DNA of 15,206 nt from Clostridiales bacterium UBA3259 (GCA_002362625.1 DEUP01000014.1:1-15206); one strand, 5' to 3'; shown: positions 7,046 through 14,623, counted from the first letter of the stretch. Translations and numbers: made by a program. Notes: generated by a model not told the origin, from the sequence alone.

Positions 7046-8266
7046 ATGAAAGATCCTTACAAAAGACGTTACCTATATTTGATGCTGGCTATTTTCGGCG
7101 GCCTCAGCCTCAGCATTCTGGTATTTTTTGCAGTGTTTCGCTTTCACGGAATTGGGGAGGCCATTTCCTATTTGGGCGATCTGTTGGCGCCCTTTATTTA
7201 CGGCGGCGTGGTTGCGTACCTGCTTCGTCCGGTGTGCAGCTGCTATGAACGGATTATGGAAAAATACTTCCCAAAGCAGCTCCGCAAGGTGATTCCGGGC
7301 ATCGCTGTGGCTCTCAGTCTGCTGACGGGAGTACTGGCTGTATATGTGCTCATTATCATGATCGTGCCCAATGTGTACGAAAGCCTTCGTTCCCTGTGGC
7401 GTTCCATCCCGGACAAGGTAAACCAGCTCCTGGAATGGGCGAGAACCGTTTTCGGTGAGGACGAAATTCTGCTGGGAGGGCTCAACGAGTTGTACAGCTA
7501 TTTGTATTCCTCCTTGCAGCATTGGGCGGATAATACCCTGGAGCCTTACATTGCCAACGTTTTGAATATTGTGACCGGTGTGGGTACGGGAATTTATAAG
7601 GTTGCCAGGTTCCTGTACAACATTCTGATCGGGCTGATCGTTGCCTGTTATCTCCTGGCCGGACGGAAAAAACTGGCCCGGCAGGGAGAGCTGATCGTCC
7701 GCAGCGCGCTGAAGCCAAAATGGGCGGACGCGGTTCTCCGTGAGATTGCCTTCATGGATCGGATGTTTGGCGGATTTATTGACGGAAAGATTCTGGATTC
7801 CGCTATTATAGGTGTTTTGTGCTATATTGGCTGTATTGTTTTCCGGTTCCCCAGCGCGCTGATGGTGTCGGCCCTTGTGGGCGTTACCAATGTGATCCCC
7901 TTCTTCGGACCTTTTATCGGCGCTGTTCCAGCAACTTTGCTGATTATGATTGACAGTCCCATTAAGGGATTGTGGTTCATTGTGTTCATTCTGGCCCTGC
8001 AGCAGCTGGACGGGAACCTGATCGGCCCAGCCATTCTGGGAGACCGAACCGGCCTTTCCAGCTTCTGGGTGCTGTTTGCCATTATCCTGTGCGGCGGATT
8101 GTGGGGAATTGTGGGCATGGTGGTGTGTGTCCCTGCCTTTGCAGTGCTGGGTGATATTCTGGAAAAGCTGATCCGCCGGGGACTGGCGGGCAAGGATAAA
8201 ATCGAGCTTTGGGAACAATATAAGGCAGACTTCCCGGAGGATCCGCCAAAGAGCCGAAAGAAGTAA
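7046..8266 (+). CDS. AI-2E family transporter (multi-pass membrane protein)
   Basis: 406 residues with a string of hydrophobic segments: YLMLAIFGGLSLSILVFFAVF near residues 9-29, LAPFIYGGVVAYLL, VALSLLTGVLAVYVLIIMI, FLYNILIGLIVACYLLAG, ILDSAIIGVLCYIGCIVF, LVGVTNVIPFFGPFIGAVPA and a C-terminal block ending before a basic tail. The GVTNVIPFFGPFIG and LDGNLIGPAILG segments are typical of the AI-2E_transport family (PF01594), whose members include quorum-signal exporters, Na+/H+ antiporters and proteins of unknown substrate. The substrate here cannot be told. The ribosome site is weak (AGTGG 4 nt before the ATG). It stands alone between a divergent peptidase gene and a strong terminator. Confidence 0.92.
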   Translation: MKDPYKRRYLYLMLAIFGGLSLSILVFFAVFRFHGIGEAISYLGDLLAPFIYGGVVAYLLRPVCSCYERIMEKYFPKQLRKVIPGIAVALSLLTGVLAVYVLIIMIVPNVYESLRSLWRSIPDKVNQLLEWARTVFGEDEILLGGLNELYSYLYSSLQHWADNTLEPYIANVLNIVTGVGTGIYKVARFLYNILIGLIVACYLLAGRKKLARQGELIVRSALKPKWADAVLREIAFMDRMFGGFIDGKILDSAIIGVLCYIGCIVFRFPSALMVSALVGVTNVIPFFGPFIGAVPATLLIMIDSPIKGLWFIVFILALQQLDGNLIGPAILGDRTGLSSFWVLFAIILCGGLWGIVGMVVCVPAFAVLGDILEKLIRRGLAGKDKIELWEQYKADFPEDPPKSRKK

Positions 8267-8270
8267 ACCC

Positions 8271-8303
8271 TTTCCGCCGCGTAAAAATGCGGCGGAAATT
8301 TTT
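8271..8303 (+). terminator. Intrinsic terminator of the AI-2E family gene
   Basis: A 10-bp perfect stem TTTCCGCCGC / GCGGCGGAAA (8271-8280, 8289-8298) with an 8-nt loop is followed directly by TTTTT. It starts 4 nt after the stop codon. Confidence 0.93.
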
Positions 8304-8309
8304 GGGGAG

Positions 8310-8338
8310 TAGATATTCCATAGGATCTGTGCTATACT
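8310..8338 (+). promoter_or_regulatory. Sigma-A promoter of nrdG-dut
   Basis: TAGATA (8310-8315), 17-nt spacer, TATACT (8333-8338) with a TG one base before the -10 (extended -10). The leader of about 45 nt contains a short inverted repeat GATCC-AC-GGATC at 8359-8370. Confidence 0.65.
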
Positions 8339-8389
8339 GAATGTGCCATTGAATACACGATCCACGGATCATTAGGATAGGAGAATACT

Positions 8390-8929
8390 ATGAATTACGC
8401 GGAGATCAAAAACTGTGACATCGCCAATGGCCCGGGAGTTCGGGTCAGCCTTTTCGTTTCCGGGTGCACCCACCACTGCCCCGGGTGCTTTAATGAGGTG
8501 GCCTGGGACTTTGATTATGGCAAACCCTTTACCAGGGAGACAGAGGACGCTATTTTGGACATGCTGCGGCCCGATTATGTTCGCGGCCTGACCTTGCTGG
8601 GCGGAGAGCCCTTTGAGCCGCAAAATCAGGAGGCGGTTGTGGGCCTGCTGAGAAGAATCAGGCAGGAGCTGCCGGGGAAGAGCGTTTGGGCCTTTTCCGG
8701 TTATCTGTTTGACAAGGATATTCTTTCCGGCCGCCTGGGAGATACCCGGGAGTATTTAAGCTACCTGGATGTGTTGGTGGACGGCCCCTTTGTGGAGGCA
8801 AAGAAAAATTTGTCCCTTCGGTTCCGGGGTTCGGAAAATCAGCGGCTTATCGACGTGCCTGCCTCTCTGAAGGCCGAAAAAGTGATCCTCTGGCAGGACT
8901 GGCAGGGAGAAAAGAGAGGAATGGTGTGA
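8390..8929 (+). CDS. nrdG: Anaerobic ribonucleoside-triphosphate reductase activating protein
   Basis: 179 residues. This radical-SAM activase uses a [4Fe-4S] cluster and S-adenosylmethionine to install the glycyl radical on the class III reductase NrdD. The cluster ligands are C26-x3-C30-x2-C33 in SGCTHHCPGCFNE. GPGVRVSLFVSGC precedes them, and LTLLGGEPFEPQN is the GGE motif contacting SAM. Later VDGPFVEAKKN and LRFRGSENQRLIDV are typical NrdG C-terminal segments. Length suits the family. AGGAG lies 6 nt before the ATG. It is followed after one base by dut, so both dNTP-metabolism genes are coupled. The partner nrdD is not in this window. Confidence 0.95.
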   Translation: MNYAEIKNCDIANGPGVRVSLFVSGCTHHCPGCFNEVAWDFDYGKPFTRETEDAILDMLRPDYVRGLTLLGGEPFEPQNQEAVVGLLRRIRQELPGKSVWAFSGYLFDKDILSGRLGDTREYLSYLDVLVDGPFVEAKKNLSLRFRGSENQRLIDVPASLKAEKVILWQDWQGEKRGMV

Positions 8930-8930
8930 T

Positions 8931-9368
8931 ATGGGTGATATCGCGGTAAAACGTCTTCGGGAGGGAGCAATCCTGCCCACCTATGGTAGCGCCGGCGCCG
9001 CCGGTGCTGACCTGTATGCCTGCCTGGAATGGGAGGTGACCATCCCAGCCGGAGAAACGGCCTTTATCCCTACGGGAATTGCCATGGAGGTTCCCGTTGG
9101 CTGTGCCGGGCTGGTTTACGCCCGCAGCGGCCTCGCCTGTAAGAAGGGGCTGGCCCCTGCCAACAAAGTAGGCGTCATTGACAGTGACTATCGCGGGGAG
9201 ATCCTGGTTGCCTTGCACAACCATGGCAGGGAAAGCAGAACGGTTCAAAATGGGGAGCGGATCGCTCAGATGCTGATTACCCCCGTTCTGACCCCTGCCT
9301 ATGTGGAGGTGGAAAGCCTGTCCGATACCGCAAGAAGCGCCGGCGGCTTCGGCTCCACCGGAAGGTAA
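8931..9368 (+). CDS. dut: dUTP diphosphatase (dUTPase)
   Basis: 145 residues, the usual trimeric dUTPase size. It hydrolyses dUTP to dUMP and pyrophosphate, keeping uracil out of DNA and supplying the dTMP pathway. All five motifs are present: I AGADLYA (24-30), II RSGLA (65-69), III GVIDSDYRGE (81-90) with the catalytic Asp84, IV GERIAQML, and V GGFGSTGR at the C terminus (138-145). The ATG lies one base after the nrdG stop, with GAGAGGAA as a distant ribosome site, so translation is probably coupled to nrdG. A strong terminator follows. Confidence 0.96.
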   Translation: MGDIAVKRLREGAILPTYGSAGAAGADLYACLEWEVTIPAGETAFIPTGIAMEVPVGCAGLVYARSGLACKKGLAPANKVGVIDSDYRGEILVALHNHGRESRTVQNGERIAQMLITPVLTPAYVEVESLSDTARSAGGFGSTGR

Positions 9369-9372
9369 ACGC

Positions 9373-9407
9373 AATCCCCGAAAGCCGGACGCTTTCGGGG
9401 ATTTTAT
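9373..9407 (+). terminator. Intrinsic terminator of nrdG-dut
   Basis: A 13-bp perfect stem AATCCCCGAAAGC / GCTTTCGGGGATT (9373-9385, 9391-9403) with a 5-nt loop runs into TTATA. It lies between convergent genes and probably acts in both directions. Confidence 0.9.
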
Positions 9408-9416
9408 ACGATATAT

Positions 9417-9995
9417 TTAACCGCAGAGCCGGGCCTGTTCCGCCGCAACCGATTCCTCACAGCTGCGCATGGCGAGAATGGTTTTCTCCATAGTCTCCTC
9501 CAGCGTCCACCCAAGGCGTTCCGCACCCTCCCGGATTACATCCCGGGAGCAGCCAGCGGCGAACTTCTTGTCCTTGAACTTCTTTTTCAGGGAGGAGACC
9601 TCCATGTCCATGACGCTTTTGCTGGGACGCATTCGGGCAGCCGCGCCGATCAGGCCGGTAAGCTCGTCCACGGCAAAGAGGATCTTCTCCATCACATGCT
9701 CCGGCTCCACGTCGCTGCACAGGCCGTAGCCGTGGGAGCAAATGGCGTGAACCATTTCCGGGCTGGCGTTCACCTCTGACAGCAGTTCCGGCGCCTTCTT
9801 GCAGTGCTGCTCAGGGTAGCACTCAAAGTCCACGTCGTGGAGCAGGCCGGACAGGCTCCAGAAGGCTTCGTCCTCGCCCATTTCCCGGGCAAACCAGCCC
9901 ATGACGCCCTCAACGGTCAGAGCGTGGAGAATGTGAAAGGGCTCCTTGTTGTACTTTTGCAGCAGGGCCAGTGCCTGCTCACGGTTTGGGTCCAT
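9417..9995 (-). CDS. HD-domain phosphohydrolase
   Basis: 192 residues with an HD-superfamily domain: H24 in FHILHALTVEGV, H53-D54 in SGLLHDVDFECYPEQH, H88 in VHAICSHGYG and D109 in LFAVDELTGLI. These form the H..HD..H..D metal-binding pattern. Such stand-alone HDIG-type proteins are predicted phosphohydrolases of nucleotides or similar phosphates; the substrate is unknown. The C-terminal helical part contains KKKFKDKKFAAGCSRD and is typical of this small clostridial family. The ATG at 9995 has TAGGAGGAG upstream, and a sigma-A promoter precedes it. It is a single-gene unit convergent with dut. Confidence 0.9.
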   Translation of the reverse strand: MDPNREQALALLQKYNKEPFHILHALTVEGVMGWFAREMGEDEAFWSLSGLLHDVDFECYPEQHCKKAPELLSEVNASPEMVHAICSHGYGLCSDVEPEHVMEKILFAVDELTGLIGAAARMRPSKSVMDMEVSSLKKKFKDKKFAAGCSRDVIREGAERLGWTLEETMEKTILAMRSCEESVAAEQARLCG

Positions 9996-10026
9996 GGTAT
10001 ACTCCTCCTAAATGTTGGTTTTCTTC

Positions 10027-10055
10027 ATTTTACCCAGGGGAAAAGGATTTGTCAA
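10027..10055 (-). promoter_or_regulatory. Sigma-A promoter of the HD-domain gene
   Basis: Minus-strand TTGACA (10050-10055), 17-nt spacer, TAAAAT (10027-10032). The leader to the ATG at 9995 is about 25 nt. Confidence 0.85.
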
Positions 10056-10134
10056 CCGTTGGATTTTCAGCCGAATATCTGGTAGATTTTTCCCTTCATT
10101 TGTGGTATTGTATTTTCATAAGGAGGGATGCCCC

Positions 10135-11268
10135 ATGACGAATATGTTTGACTATCTGACGTGGCGAGGGGATTTGGCCTTTACCCAGGACGCGGTCAAT
10201 TCGGTGGACGCCCTTATTTTTTCCACATTGTCCTATATCCGATACGCGGGCGACCTTGTAAGCGATGCCAAGGCTGTGGTAACATTGAAAGCGGCTGCGG
10301 AAGAGCTGTTTTCCCGGGAAATTTCGGAAAGCCAATACCGTTCCAAAACCGATCTGGAGCTGCTCCGTGCCGCTGCCGACACCCTGCGCTTTGGCAGTAC
10401 CCGTTTGTGCATGTATCAGGACCGCCTGATCCCGGAACAGGAAACCCAGTTCGCCGCCATGACCTTCCTTTTGGACGACGGAACGATGTTCCTGGCATTC
10501 CGGGGAACGGACTATACATTGGTTGGCTGGAAGGAGGACTTCAACATGTCCTTCCGGCAGGTGGTGCCCGCGCAGCTTTTGGCAGCTCAGTATGTCCGGG
10601 AGGTGGGGGCGGAATACTTCCTGCCCATGCGCCTGGGCGGCCATTCCAAGGGCGGAAACCTGGCGGTATTTGCCGCGGCCAGAAGCTCTCCCATACTGCA
10701 AAAGCGGATTTTGGAGGTCTATAATAACGACGGCCCGGGCTTTACCAACTACCTCATGGGAGATCCCGGGTATCTGGCCATGGTGCCGAGAATCAAAACC
10801 TTTGTGCCCCAGTCCTCGGTGATCGGTATGCTTTTGGAGCATGAGGAGCCCTACAGCGTGATCCGCAGCAAGTCCGTTGGGGTGATGCAGCATGACCCGT
10901 ACACCTGGGAGGTGGTGGGTCGGAGCTTCATTCCGGTGCCGGAAATCACGCCAAGCTCTGTTTTCCTGGATGCCACAATCAAGACCTGGTACGCCAATAT
11001 GACGGATCAGGAGCGGAACCAGCTGGTGGATATCCTATACCAGATCCTCAGTGCCGATGGGGTAGAAAAGGCGGTGGATATCTTCCAGCCGAAGAACATC
11101 CGCGCCTACATCAAAGCCATCAGCGGAGACGAGACCATCCGCCGCAGTCTGTCTGCGGAGTTTATTTCCCTGGTGAACGCGGCGAGAAAGGTAAGGCAGG
11201 AGCTGGAAACCAAGCGTGAAGCCCTGGATGAACCCAAAAAGGCGGGACTTCTCCACGAAAAGCAATGA
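10135..11268 (+). CDS. Mbeg1-like (DUF2974) alpha/beta hydrolase
   Basis: 377 residues from the ATG at 10135 (MTNMFDYLTWRGDLAF), chosen because AGGAGGG lies 7 nt upstream; the in-frame extension back to 10012 overlaps the divergent HD gene's promoter. The lipase-like nucleophile elbow is G-H-S171-K-G in LGGHSKGGNLAVFAA. LAFRGTDYTLVGWKEDFNM is the class-3-lipase-like substrate region, VYNNDGPGF carries the probable acid, and MQHDPYTWEV a candidate catalytic His. No signal peptide is seen, so it is probably cytoplasmic. The C terminus (about 330-377) is a charged helix. The natural substrate is unknown; esterase or lipase activity is inferred from the fold. A weak promoter may be TATTGT with a preceding TGG near 10103-10108. 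Confidence 0.92.
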   Translation: MTNMFDYLTWRGDLAFTQDAVNSVDALIFSTLSYIRYAGDLVSDAKAVVTLKAAAEELFSREISESQYRSKTDLELLRAAADTLRFGSTRLCMYQDRLIPEQETQFAAMTFLLDDGTMFLAFRGTDYTLVGWKEDFNMSFRQVVPAQLLAAQYVREVGAEYFLPMRLGGHSKGGNLAVFAAARSSPILQKRILEVYNNDGPGFTNYLMGDPGYLAMVPRIKTFVPQSSVIGMLLEHEEPYSVIRSKSVGVMQHDPYTWEVVGRSFIPVPEITPSSVFLDATIKTWYANMTDQERNQLVDILYQILSADGVEKAVDIFQPKNIRAYIKAISGDETIRRSLSAEFISLVNAARKVRQELETKREALDEPKKAGLLHEKQ

Positions 11269-11316
11269 GCAAGACTTTTGCTGTGCGGAGACCCACGCGG
11301 TGAAGGACCAGATCTA

Positions 11317-11342
11317 CTGCCCCAGGGGAAGCCCTGGGGCAG
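11317..11342 (+). terminator. Hairpin terminator after the Mbeg1-like gene
   Basis: An 11-bp perfect GC-rich stem CTGCCCCAGGG / CCCTGGGGCAG with a GAAG loop, 48 nt after the stop codon. It is followed by AATTTCTG, a short U tract. Confidence 0.7.
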
Positions 11343-11374
11343 AATTTCTGTCCGGGAAATCCACCGCGGCAAGG

Positions 11375-11403
11375 TAGACAATCGTCGTTTTGTGTGGTAA
11401 AAT
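11375..11403 (+). promoter_or_regulatory. Sigma-A promoter for the recQ leader / structured element A
   Basis: TAGACA (11375-11380), 17-nt spacer, TAAAAT (11398-11403), with a TG one base before the -10. Transcription would start near 11410, about 205 nt before the recQ start, so the RNA carries the alternative hairpins at 11443-11478 and element A. Confidence 0.7.
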
Positions 11404-11442
11404 GAAAAACAAAAACCTGGAATGGACAGCGGCCCATTTCCG

Positions 11443-11478
11443 GGCTTTACTTTGAAAGCCGCGCATTCACAGTAAAGC
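11443..11478 (+). other. Mutually exclusive hairpins in the recQ leader
   Basis: GGCTTT (11443-11448) can pair with AAAGCC (11455-11460). The overlapping GCTTTACT (11444-11451) can instead pair with AGTAAAGC (11471-11478). Both stems are perfect but cannot form together. This resembles the switching logic of leader regulation, though no T tract follows directly and no ligand is suggested. Confidence 0.4.
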
Positions 11479-11494
11479 ATTTATTTAAGCGCCT

Positions 11495-11598
11495 GTGCCT
11501 CGCCCCTTGCGGGGCAGCCGGTGCAGAGGCACACAAAAATTTTCATGCAGCTTGCGCTTTCATTCATTGTGGTGCCAATGCTTGGCATGAAAATTTTT
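11495..11598 (+). ncRNA. Structured repeat element, copy A (recQ leader)
   Basis: The 5' module (11495-11525) contains hairpin GCCCC-TTGC-GGGGC enclosed by GTGCCTC / GAGGCAC. Then comes a perfect 14-bp stem AAAAATTTTCATGC (11535-11548) / GCATGAAAATTTTT (11585-11598) closing a 36-nt loop that holds GTGGTGCCAATGC. A second copy on the same strand at 14523-14623 keeps the 5' module (about 26 of 32 aligned positions) and the same 14-bp stem with compensating changes. It lies 16 nt before the recQ start codon. It could be an RNA regulator, an independent small RNA or a hairpin-type mobile element; strand of action is inferred from the promoter and recQ. Confidence 0.55.
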
Positions 11599-11614
11599 CG
11601 GAAGACGGTGGAAT

Positions 11615-13447
11615 ATGGAAAAGGAAGAACTGTTACAGCGGGTATTCGGATACAGCGGATTTCGACCCGGGCAGGAGGAGCTGATCGACGGGGTGCTGAA
11701 TGGCCGGGATGTGTTTGGCATTATGCCCACCGGCGGTGGAAAAAGCATGTGCTATCAGCTTCCGGCACTGATGCTGCCCGGAATCACTCTGGTAATCTCG
11801 CCACTTATCTCCCTCATGCGGGATCAGGTCATGGCGCTGAAGGCTGTGGGCGTCAGCGCGGCCTATATCAACAGCACCCTCACAGGTCCGCAGGTGCAGG
11901 CCGTCTACCGGAATCTGCTGGAAGGGAAGTATAAGATCGTTTATATTGCCTCCGAGCGGCTGGACTATCCCGGCTTTGCGGGCCTTGCGGCAAGACTGCC
12001 CATTTCCTTTATTGCCGTGGATGAGGCCCACTGTATCTCCCAGTGGGGACAGGACTTTCGTCCCAGCTATCTGCGGATCGTAAATTTTATCGAAAATCTT
12101 CCTAAGCGCCCCGCAGTGGGGGCGTTCACGGCAACTGCAACCAAGCAGGTGAGGGAGGACGTGGAGCGGATTTTACAGCTTCGCGTGCCTATCCGGACGA
12201 CCACAGGCTTTGACCGGCCAAACCTATATTTTGAAGTGATCCAAACCGATGAAAAGGAGAAAGAGCTTCGTCGTCTTCTGGCAGCCAGAAGCAAAAAAAG
12301 CGGGATTATCTACTGCTCCACCCGGAAAAAGGTGGAAACGGTGTGCGAAAGCCTACGGGATCGGGGATATTCCGCCACACGGTACCACGCTGGCCTGACG
12401 GACGAAGAGCGCAGCCGCAACCAGGAGGACTTCCTATACGACCGCGCTCCCATTATGGTTGCCACCAATGCCTTTGGTATGGGCATCGATAAGAGCAACG
12501 TCAGCTTTGTGATCCATTATAACATGCCCAAAAGCATTGAAGCCTACTATCAGGAGGCAGGCCGGGCCGGGCGTGACGGCGCGGCAGCGGACTGCATTCT
12601 GCTGTATAACAGCGGGGATGTGAGCACCGCCCGGTTTCTGATAAACAACGGCTCTGAAAATGAAGAGCTGGATTCCGCCCAGCGGGAAGCGGTTCGCAAG
12701 CAGGATCTGAAGCGGCTGGACGCCATGGTAGGCTACTGCAAAACCAAAGCCTGCCTGCGAGGATACATCCTGGAGTATTTTGGACAGAAGCACACGGAAA
12801 TCTGCGGCAACTGCGGAAGCTGCAACGGAAATTTTGAAACAGTGGACATTACCAGGGAGGCGCAGATGATCCTGTCCTGCGTCAAGCGAATTTATGACAA
12901 GCTGGGGTACTGGGTAGGGATCAACCTGATCGGAAATGTTCTCCGGGGCAGCAAAAACAAGCGGGTGGCAGAACTGGACCTGGACACGCTTTCCACCTAC
13001 GGACTGTTAAAGAACCGCACCCGCAGTGATGTTCATGCCATGATCGATCATCTGGAGGCGGAAGGGTATCTGGAATCCGAATCAGAGCATCAAACCATCC
13101 GCACCACAGCCCTTGCGGGTCTGGTGCTGTATCACGGGAAAACCGTGGAGATGAAGGTGGAGACCGAACCGGAGGAGACAATACTGCCTTCCGCTCCCCA
13201 AAAGCTGTCCGTGGAGGAAGGGGAGCTGTTCGACGCGTTGAAGGAGCTTCGGGGGAAGCTGGCGAAGGACGCCGGAATCCCTGCTTATGTGGTGTTTTCC
13301 AACGCTACTCTCACCGATATGGCAAAAAAGAGGCCTCTTACCATGTCGGAATTCAAAAGGGTCTCCGGAGTGGGCGAGATCAAGGCCGCCTGGTATGGCA
13401 CCGCGTTTCTAAAGCAGATTCAGCGGTTCCTGGATGAAAGGGAATAG
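11615..13447 (+). CDS. recQ: ATP-dependent DNA helicase RecQ
   Basis: 610 residues, full length for RecQ. This 3'-5' helicase acts in recombination, replication-fork repair and suppression of illegitimate exchange. The order is helicase motifs FRPGQEELI (motif 0), Walker A MPTGGGKS with Lys43, SPLISLM, DEAH box 136-139 followed by CISQWGQDFRPSY, TATA, and ATNAFGMGIDK with YYQEAGRAGRDG (motifs V/VI). The zinc-binding RQC part follows, with KACLRGYILEYFG and CGNCGSC. A winged-helix part comes next, then a C-terminal HRDC domain from about residue 530, containing FSNATLTDMAKKRP and VSGVGEIKA. The start fits the family; its ribosome site is weak (GGTGG 3 nt before the ATG). That, with the structured leader, may keep expression low or regulated. 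Confidence 0.97.
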   Translation: MEKEELLQRVFGYSGFRPGQEELIDGVLNGRDVFGIMPTGGGKSMCYQLPALMLPGITLVISPLISLMRDQVMALKAVGVSAAYINSTLTGPQVQAVYRNLLEGKYKIVYIASERLDYPGFAGLAARLPISFIAVDEAHCISQWGQDFRPSYLRIVNFIENLPKRPAVGAFTATATKQVREDVERILQLRVPIRTTTGFDRPNLYFEVIQTDEKEKELRRLLAARSKKSGIIYCSTRKKVETVCESLRDRGYSATRYHAGLTDEERSRNQEDFLYDRAPIMVATNAFGMGIDKSNVSFVIHYNMPKSIEAYYQEAGRAGRDGAAADCILLYNSGDVSTARFLINNGSENEELDSAQREAVRKQDLKRLDAMVGYCKTKACLRGYILEYFGQKHTEICGNCGSCNGNFETVDITREAQMILSCVKRIYDKLGYWVGINLIGNVLRGSKNKRVAELDLDTLSTYGLLKNRTRSDVHAMIDHLEAEGYLESESEHQTIRTTALAGLVLYHGKTVEMKVETEPEETILPSAPQKLSVEEGELFDALKELRGKLAKDAGIPAYVVFSNATLTDMAKKRPLTMSEFKRVSGVGEIKAAWYGTAFLKQIQRFLDERE

Positions 13448-13460
13448 AGAAGAGAAGCTG

Positions 13461-13489
13461 TTGAACTGCGTCCGGGATTGCGGTATATT
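13461..13489 (+). promoter_or_regulatory. Sigma-A promoter of the nudC-like gene
   Basis: TTGAAC (13461-13466), 17-nt spacer, TATATT (13484-13489), just after the recQ stop. No terminator is visible between recQ and this gene, so read-through from recQ is also possible. Confidence 0.6.
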
Positions 13490-13541
13490 GACATCAGAAA
13501 ATATTTTTTGACAGTCACTTCGGCTGAAAAGGAGAATTGCA

Positions 13542-14363
13542 ATGATTCAGGATATTGCACCCCATAAGTTTCATAATCAATACGATCCGCAGGCCGTGCC
13601 TGAGGGGGAGGATTATGTCCTCTTTTTTGATGGCGGAAGACTGCTGATGAAAGCTGGGGCAGAGAAAGAACTTCTTCGTGTGAAGGACTTTCCGGAAAAC
13701 TGTGAATATATTTACCTGTTTTCTCTGGACGATGACCGTTTTTTCTTGCTCCATGAGGAAAACACCATCCCAGAGGGATGCGGGTTTACGGATGTGCGGG
13801 CACTGCGGGGCGCATCCTGCCTTCCCAGGGAGACCCTCTATGCCATTTTTACGGGAAAACATCTGTCGGACTGGTATCGGGATACCCATTTCTGCGGTCG
13901 CTGCGGCAGGGCCATGACCCACTCCACAAAGGAACGGGCGATGACATGCACCTGCGGATATACCGCTTATCCAAGAATCATGCCCGCTGTAATCGTAGGC
14001 GTGAAGAACGGGGATTCCCTTCTTCTGACGAAGTACCGGACAGGGTTTAACCACAATGCCCTGATCGCCGGCTTTACGGAGATCGGAGAAACCGCGGAAG
14101 AAACCGTTGCCCGGGAAGTGATGGAGGAAGCGGGCGTACGAGTGAAGAATATTACTTACTACAAGACCCAGCCCTGGGGAATCGCCAATGATCTGCTTAT
14201 CGGTTACTACTGCGATCTGGAGGGCGATCCCAGTATCACCATGGACAAAGGCGAGCTAAAGTACGCGGCATGGGTAAAGCGGGAGGATATTCAGCTGCAG
14301 CCAGACGATGCCAGCCTGACAAACGAAATGATGATGATGTTCAAAAACGGAACCATCCGGTAA
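13542..14363 (+). CDS. nudC: NAD(+) diphosphatase-type NUDIX hydrolase (NudC-like)
   Basis: 273 residues. NudC cleaves NAD(H) to NMN(H) and AMP and can remove NAD caps from RNA 5' ends. A zinc ribbon FCGRCG ... CTCGYTAYPR precedes the NUDIX domain. The NUDIX box G177 to V199 matches GX5EX7REUXEEXGU (GFTEIGE, then REVMEEAGV). TQPWGIANDLLIGYY corresponds to the family's SQPWPFPxSLM specificity segment, so NAD specificity is likely; the PFP part is altered to GIA, which leaves some doubt. The N-terminal domain (about 1-110) is the usual NudC cap domain in shortened form. AAAAGGAG lies 8 nt before the ATG. It lies 94 nt downstream of recQ and has its own promoter. Confidence 0.9.
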   Translation: MIQDIAPHKFHNQYDPQAVPEGEDYVLFFDGGRLLMKAGAEKELLRVKDFPENCEYIYLFSLDDDRFFLLHEENTIPEGCGFTDVRALRGASCLPRETLYAIFTGKHLSDWYRDTHFCGRCGRAMTHSTKERAMTCTCGYTAYPRIMPAVIVGVKNGDSLLLTKYRTGFNHNALIAGFTEIGETAEETVAREVMEEAGVRVKNITYYKTQPWGIANDLLIGYYCDLEGDPSITMDKGELKYAAWVKREDIQLQPDDASLTNEMMMMFKNGTIR

Positions 14364-14416
14364 AAAACAGCCAAAACCGGAAAGGATATTCATTGCCGAA
14401 TTTTTGCATAACAGAA

Positions 14417-14450
14417 AACGCCGGAGGATTTTTGCCCTCCGGCGTTCTTC
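14417..14450 (+). terminator. Hairpin terminator after nudC-like gene
   Basis: An 11-bp perfect stem AACGCCGGAGG / CCTCCGGCGTT (14417-14427, 14436-14446) with loop ATTTTTGC, 53 nt after the stop. The plus-strand tail is CTTCC (weak); on the minus strand the tail is TTCTGTT, so it may also stop transcription from the right. Confidence 0.7.
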
Positions 14451-14522
14451 CAGGGTCTGCGCAAAGCACAACTTTAGTTTAGGGCCTTTTTAACTTGGCT
14501 CCATGCCGCCAAACAAATGCCA

Positions 14523-14623
14523 GTGCCTAGCCTCTTGGCGGGGTCGCTGGTGCATGATAAATGTCCATGCTCTCTTCCATGCTTCCCAGCATCGTGGCGT
14601 GCCAAATGCGCATGGACATTTAT
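14523..14623 (+). ncRNA. Structured repeat element, copy B
   Basis: The 5' module at 14523-14554 shares GTGCCT, GCC, CTTG, CGGGG and GGTGCA in the same order as copy A, with GCCTC / GGGGT still able to pair. A perfect 14-bp stem ATAAATGTCCATGC (14557-14570) / GCATGGACATTTAT (14610-14623) closes a 39-nt loop holding GTGGCGTGCCAAATGC. Relative to copy A the stem differs at three positions on each arm, every one compensated. There is no gene immediately downstream, unlike copy A before recQ. Whether it is transcribed is unknown; no clear promoter was seen upstream. Confidence 0.5.

Noticed and set aside
7073..8365. 430-codon minus-strand open frame
   Set aside because: Antisense of the AI-2E family transporter; Gln/Asn/His-rich translation and no ribosome site.
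10012..10134. N-terminal extension of the Mbeg1-like protein
   Set aside because: The extension overlaps the promoter of the divergent HD gene, and an ideal ribosome site precedes the ATG at 10135.
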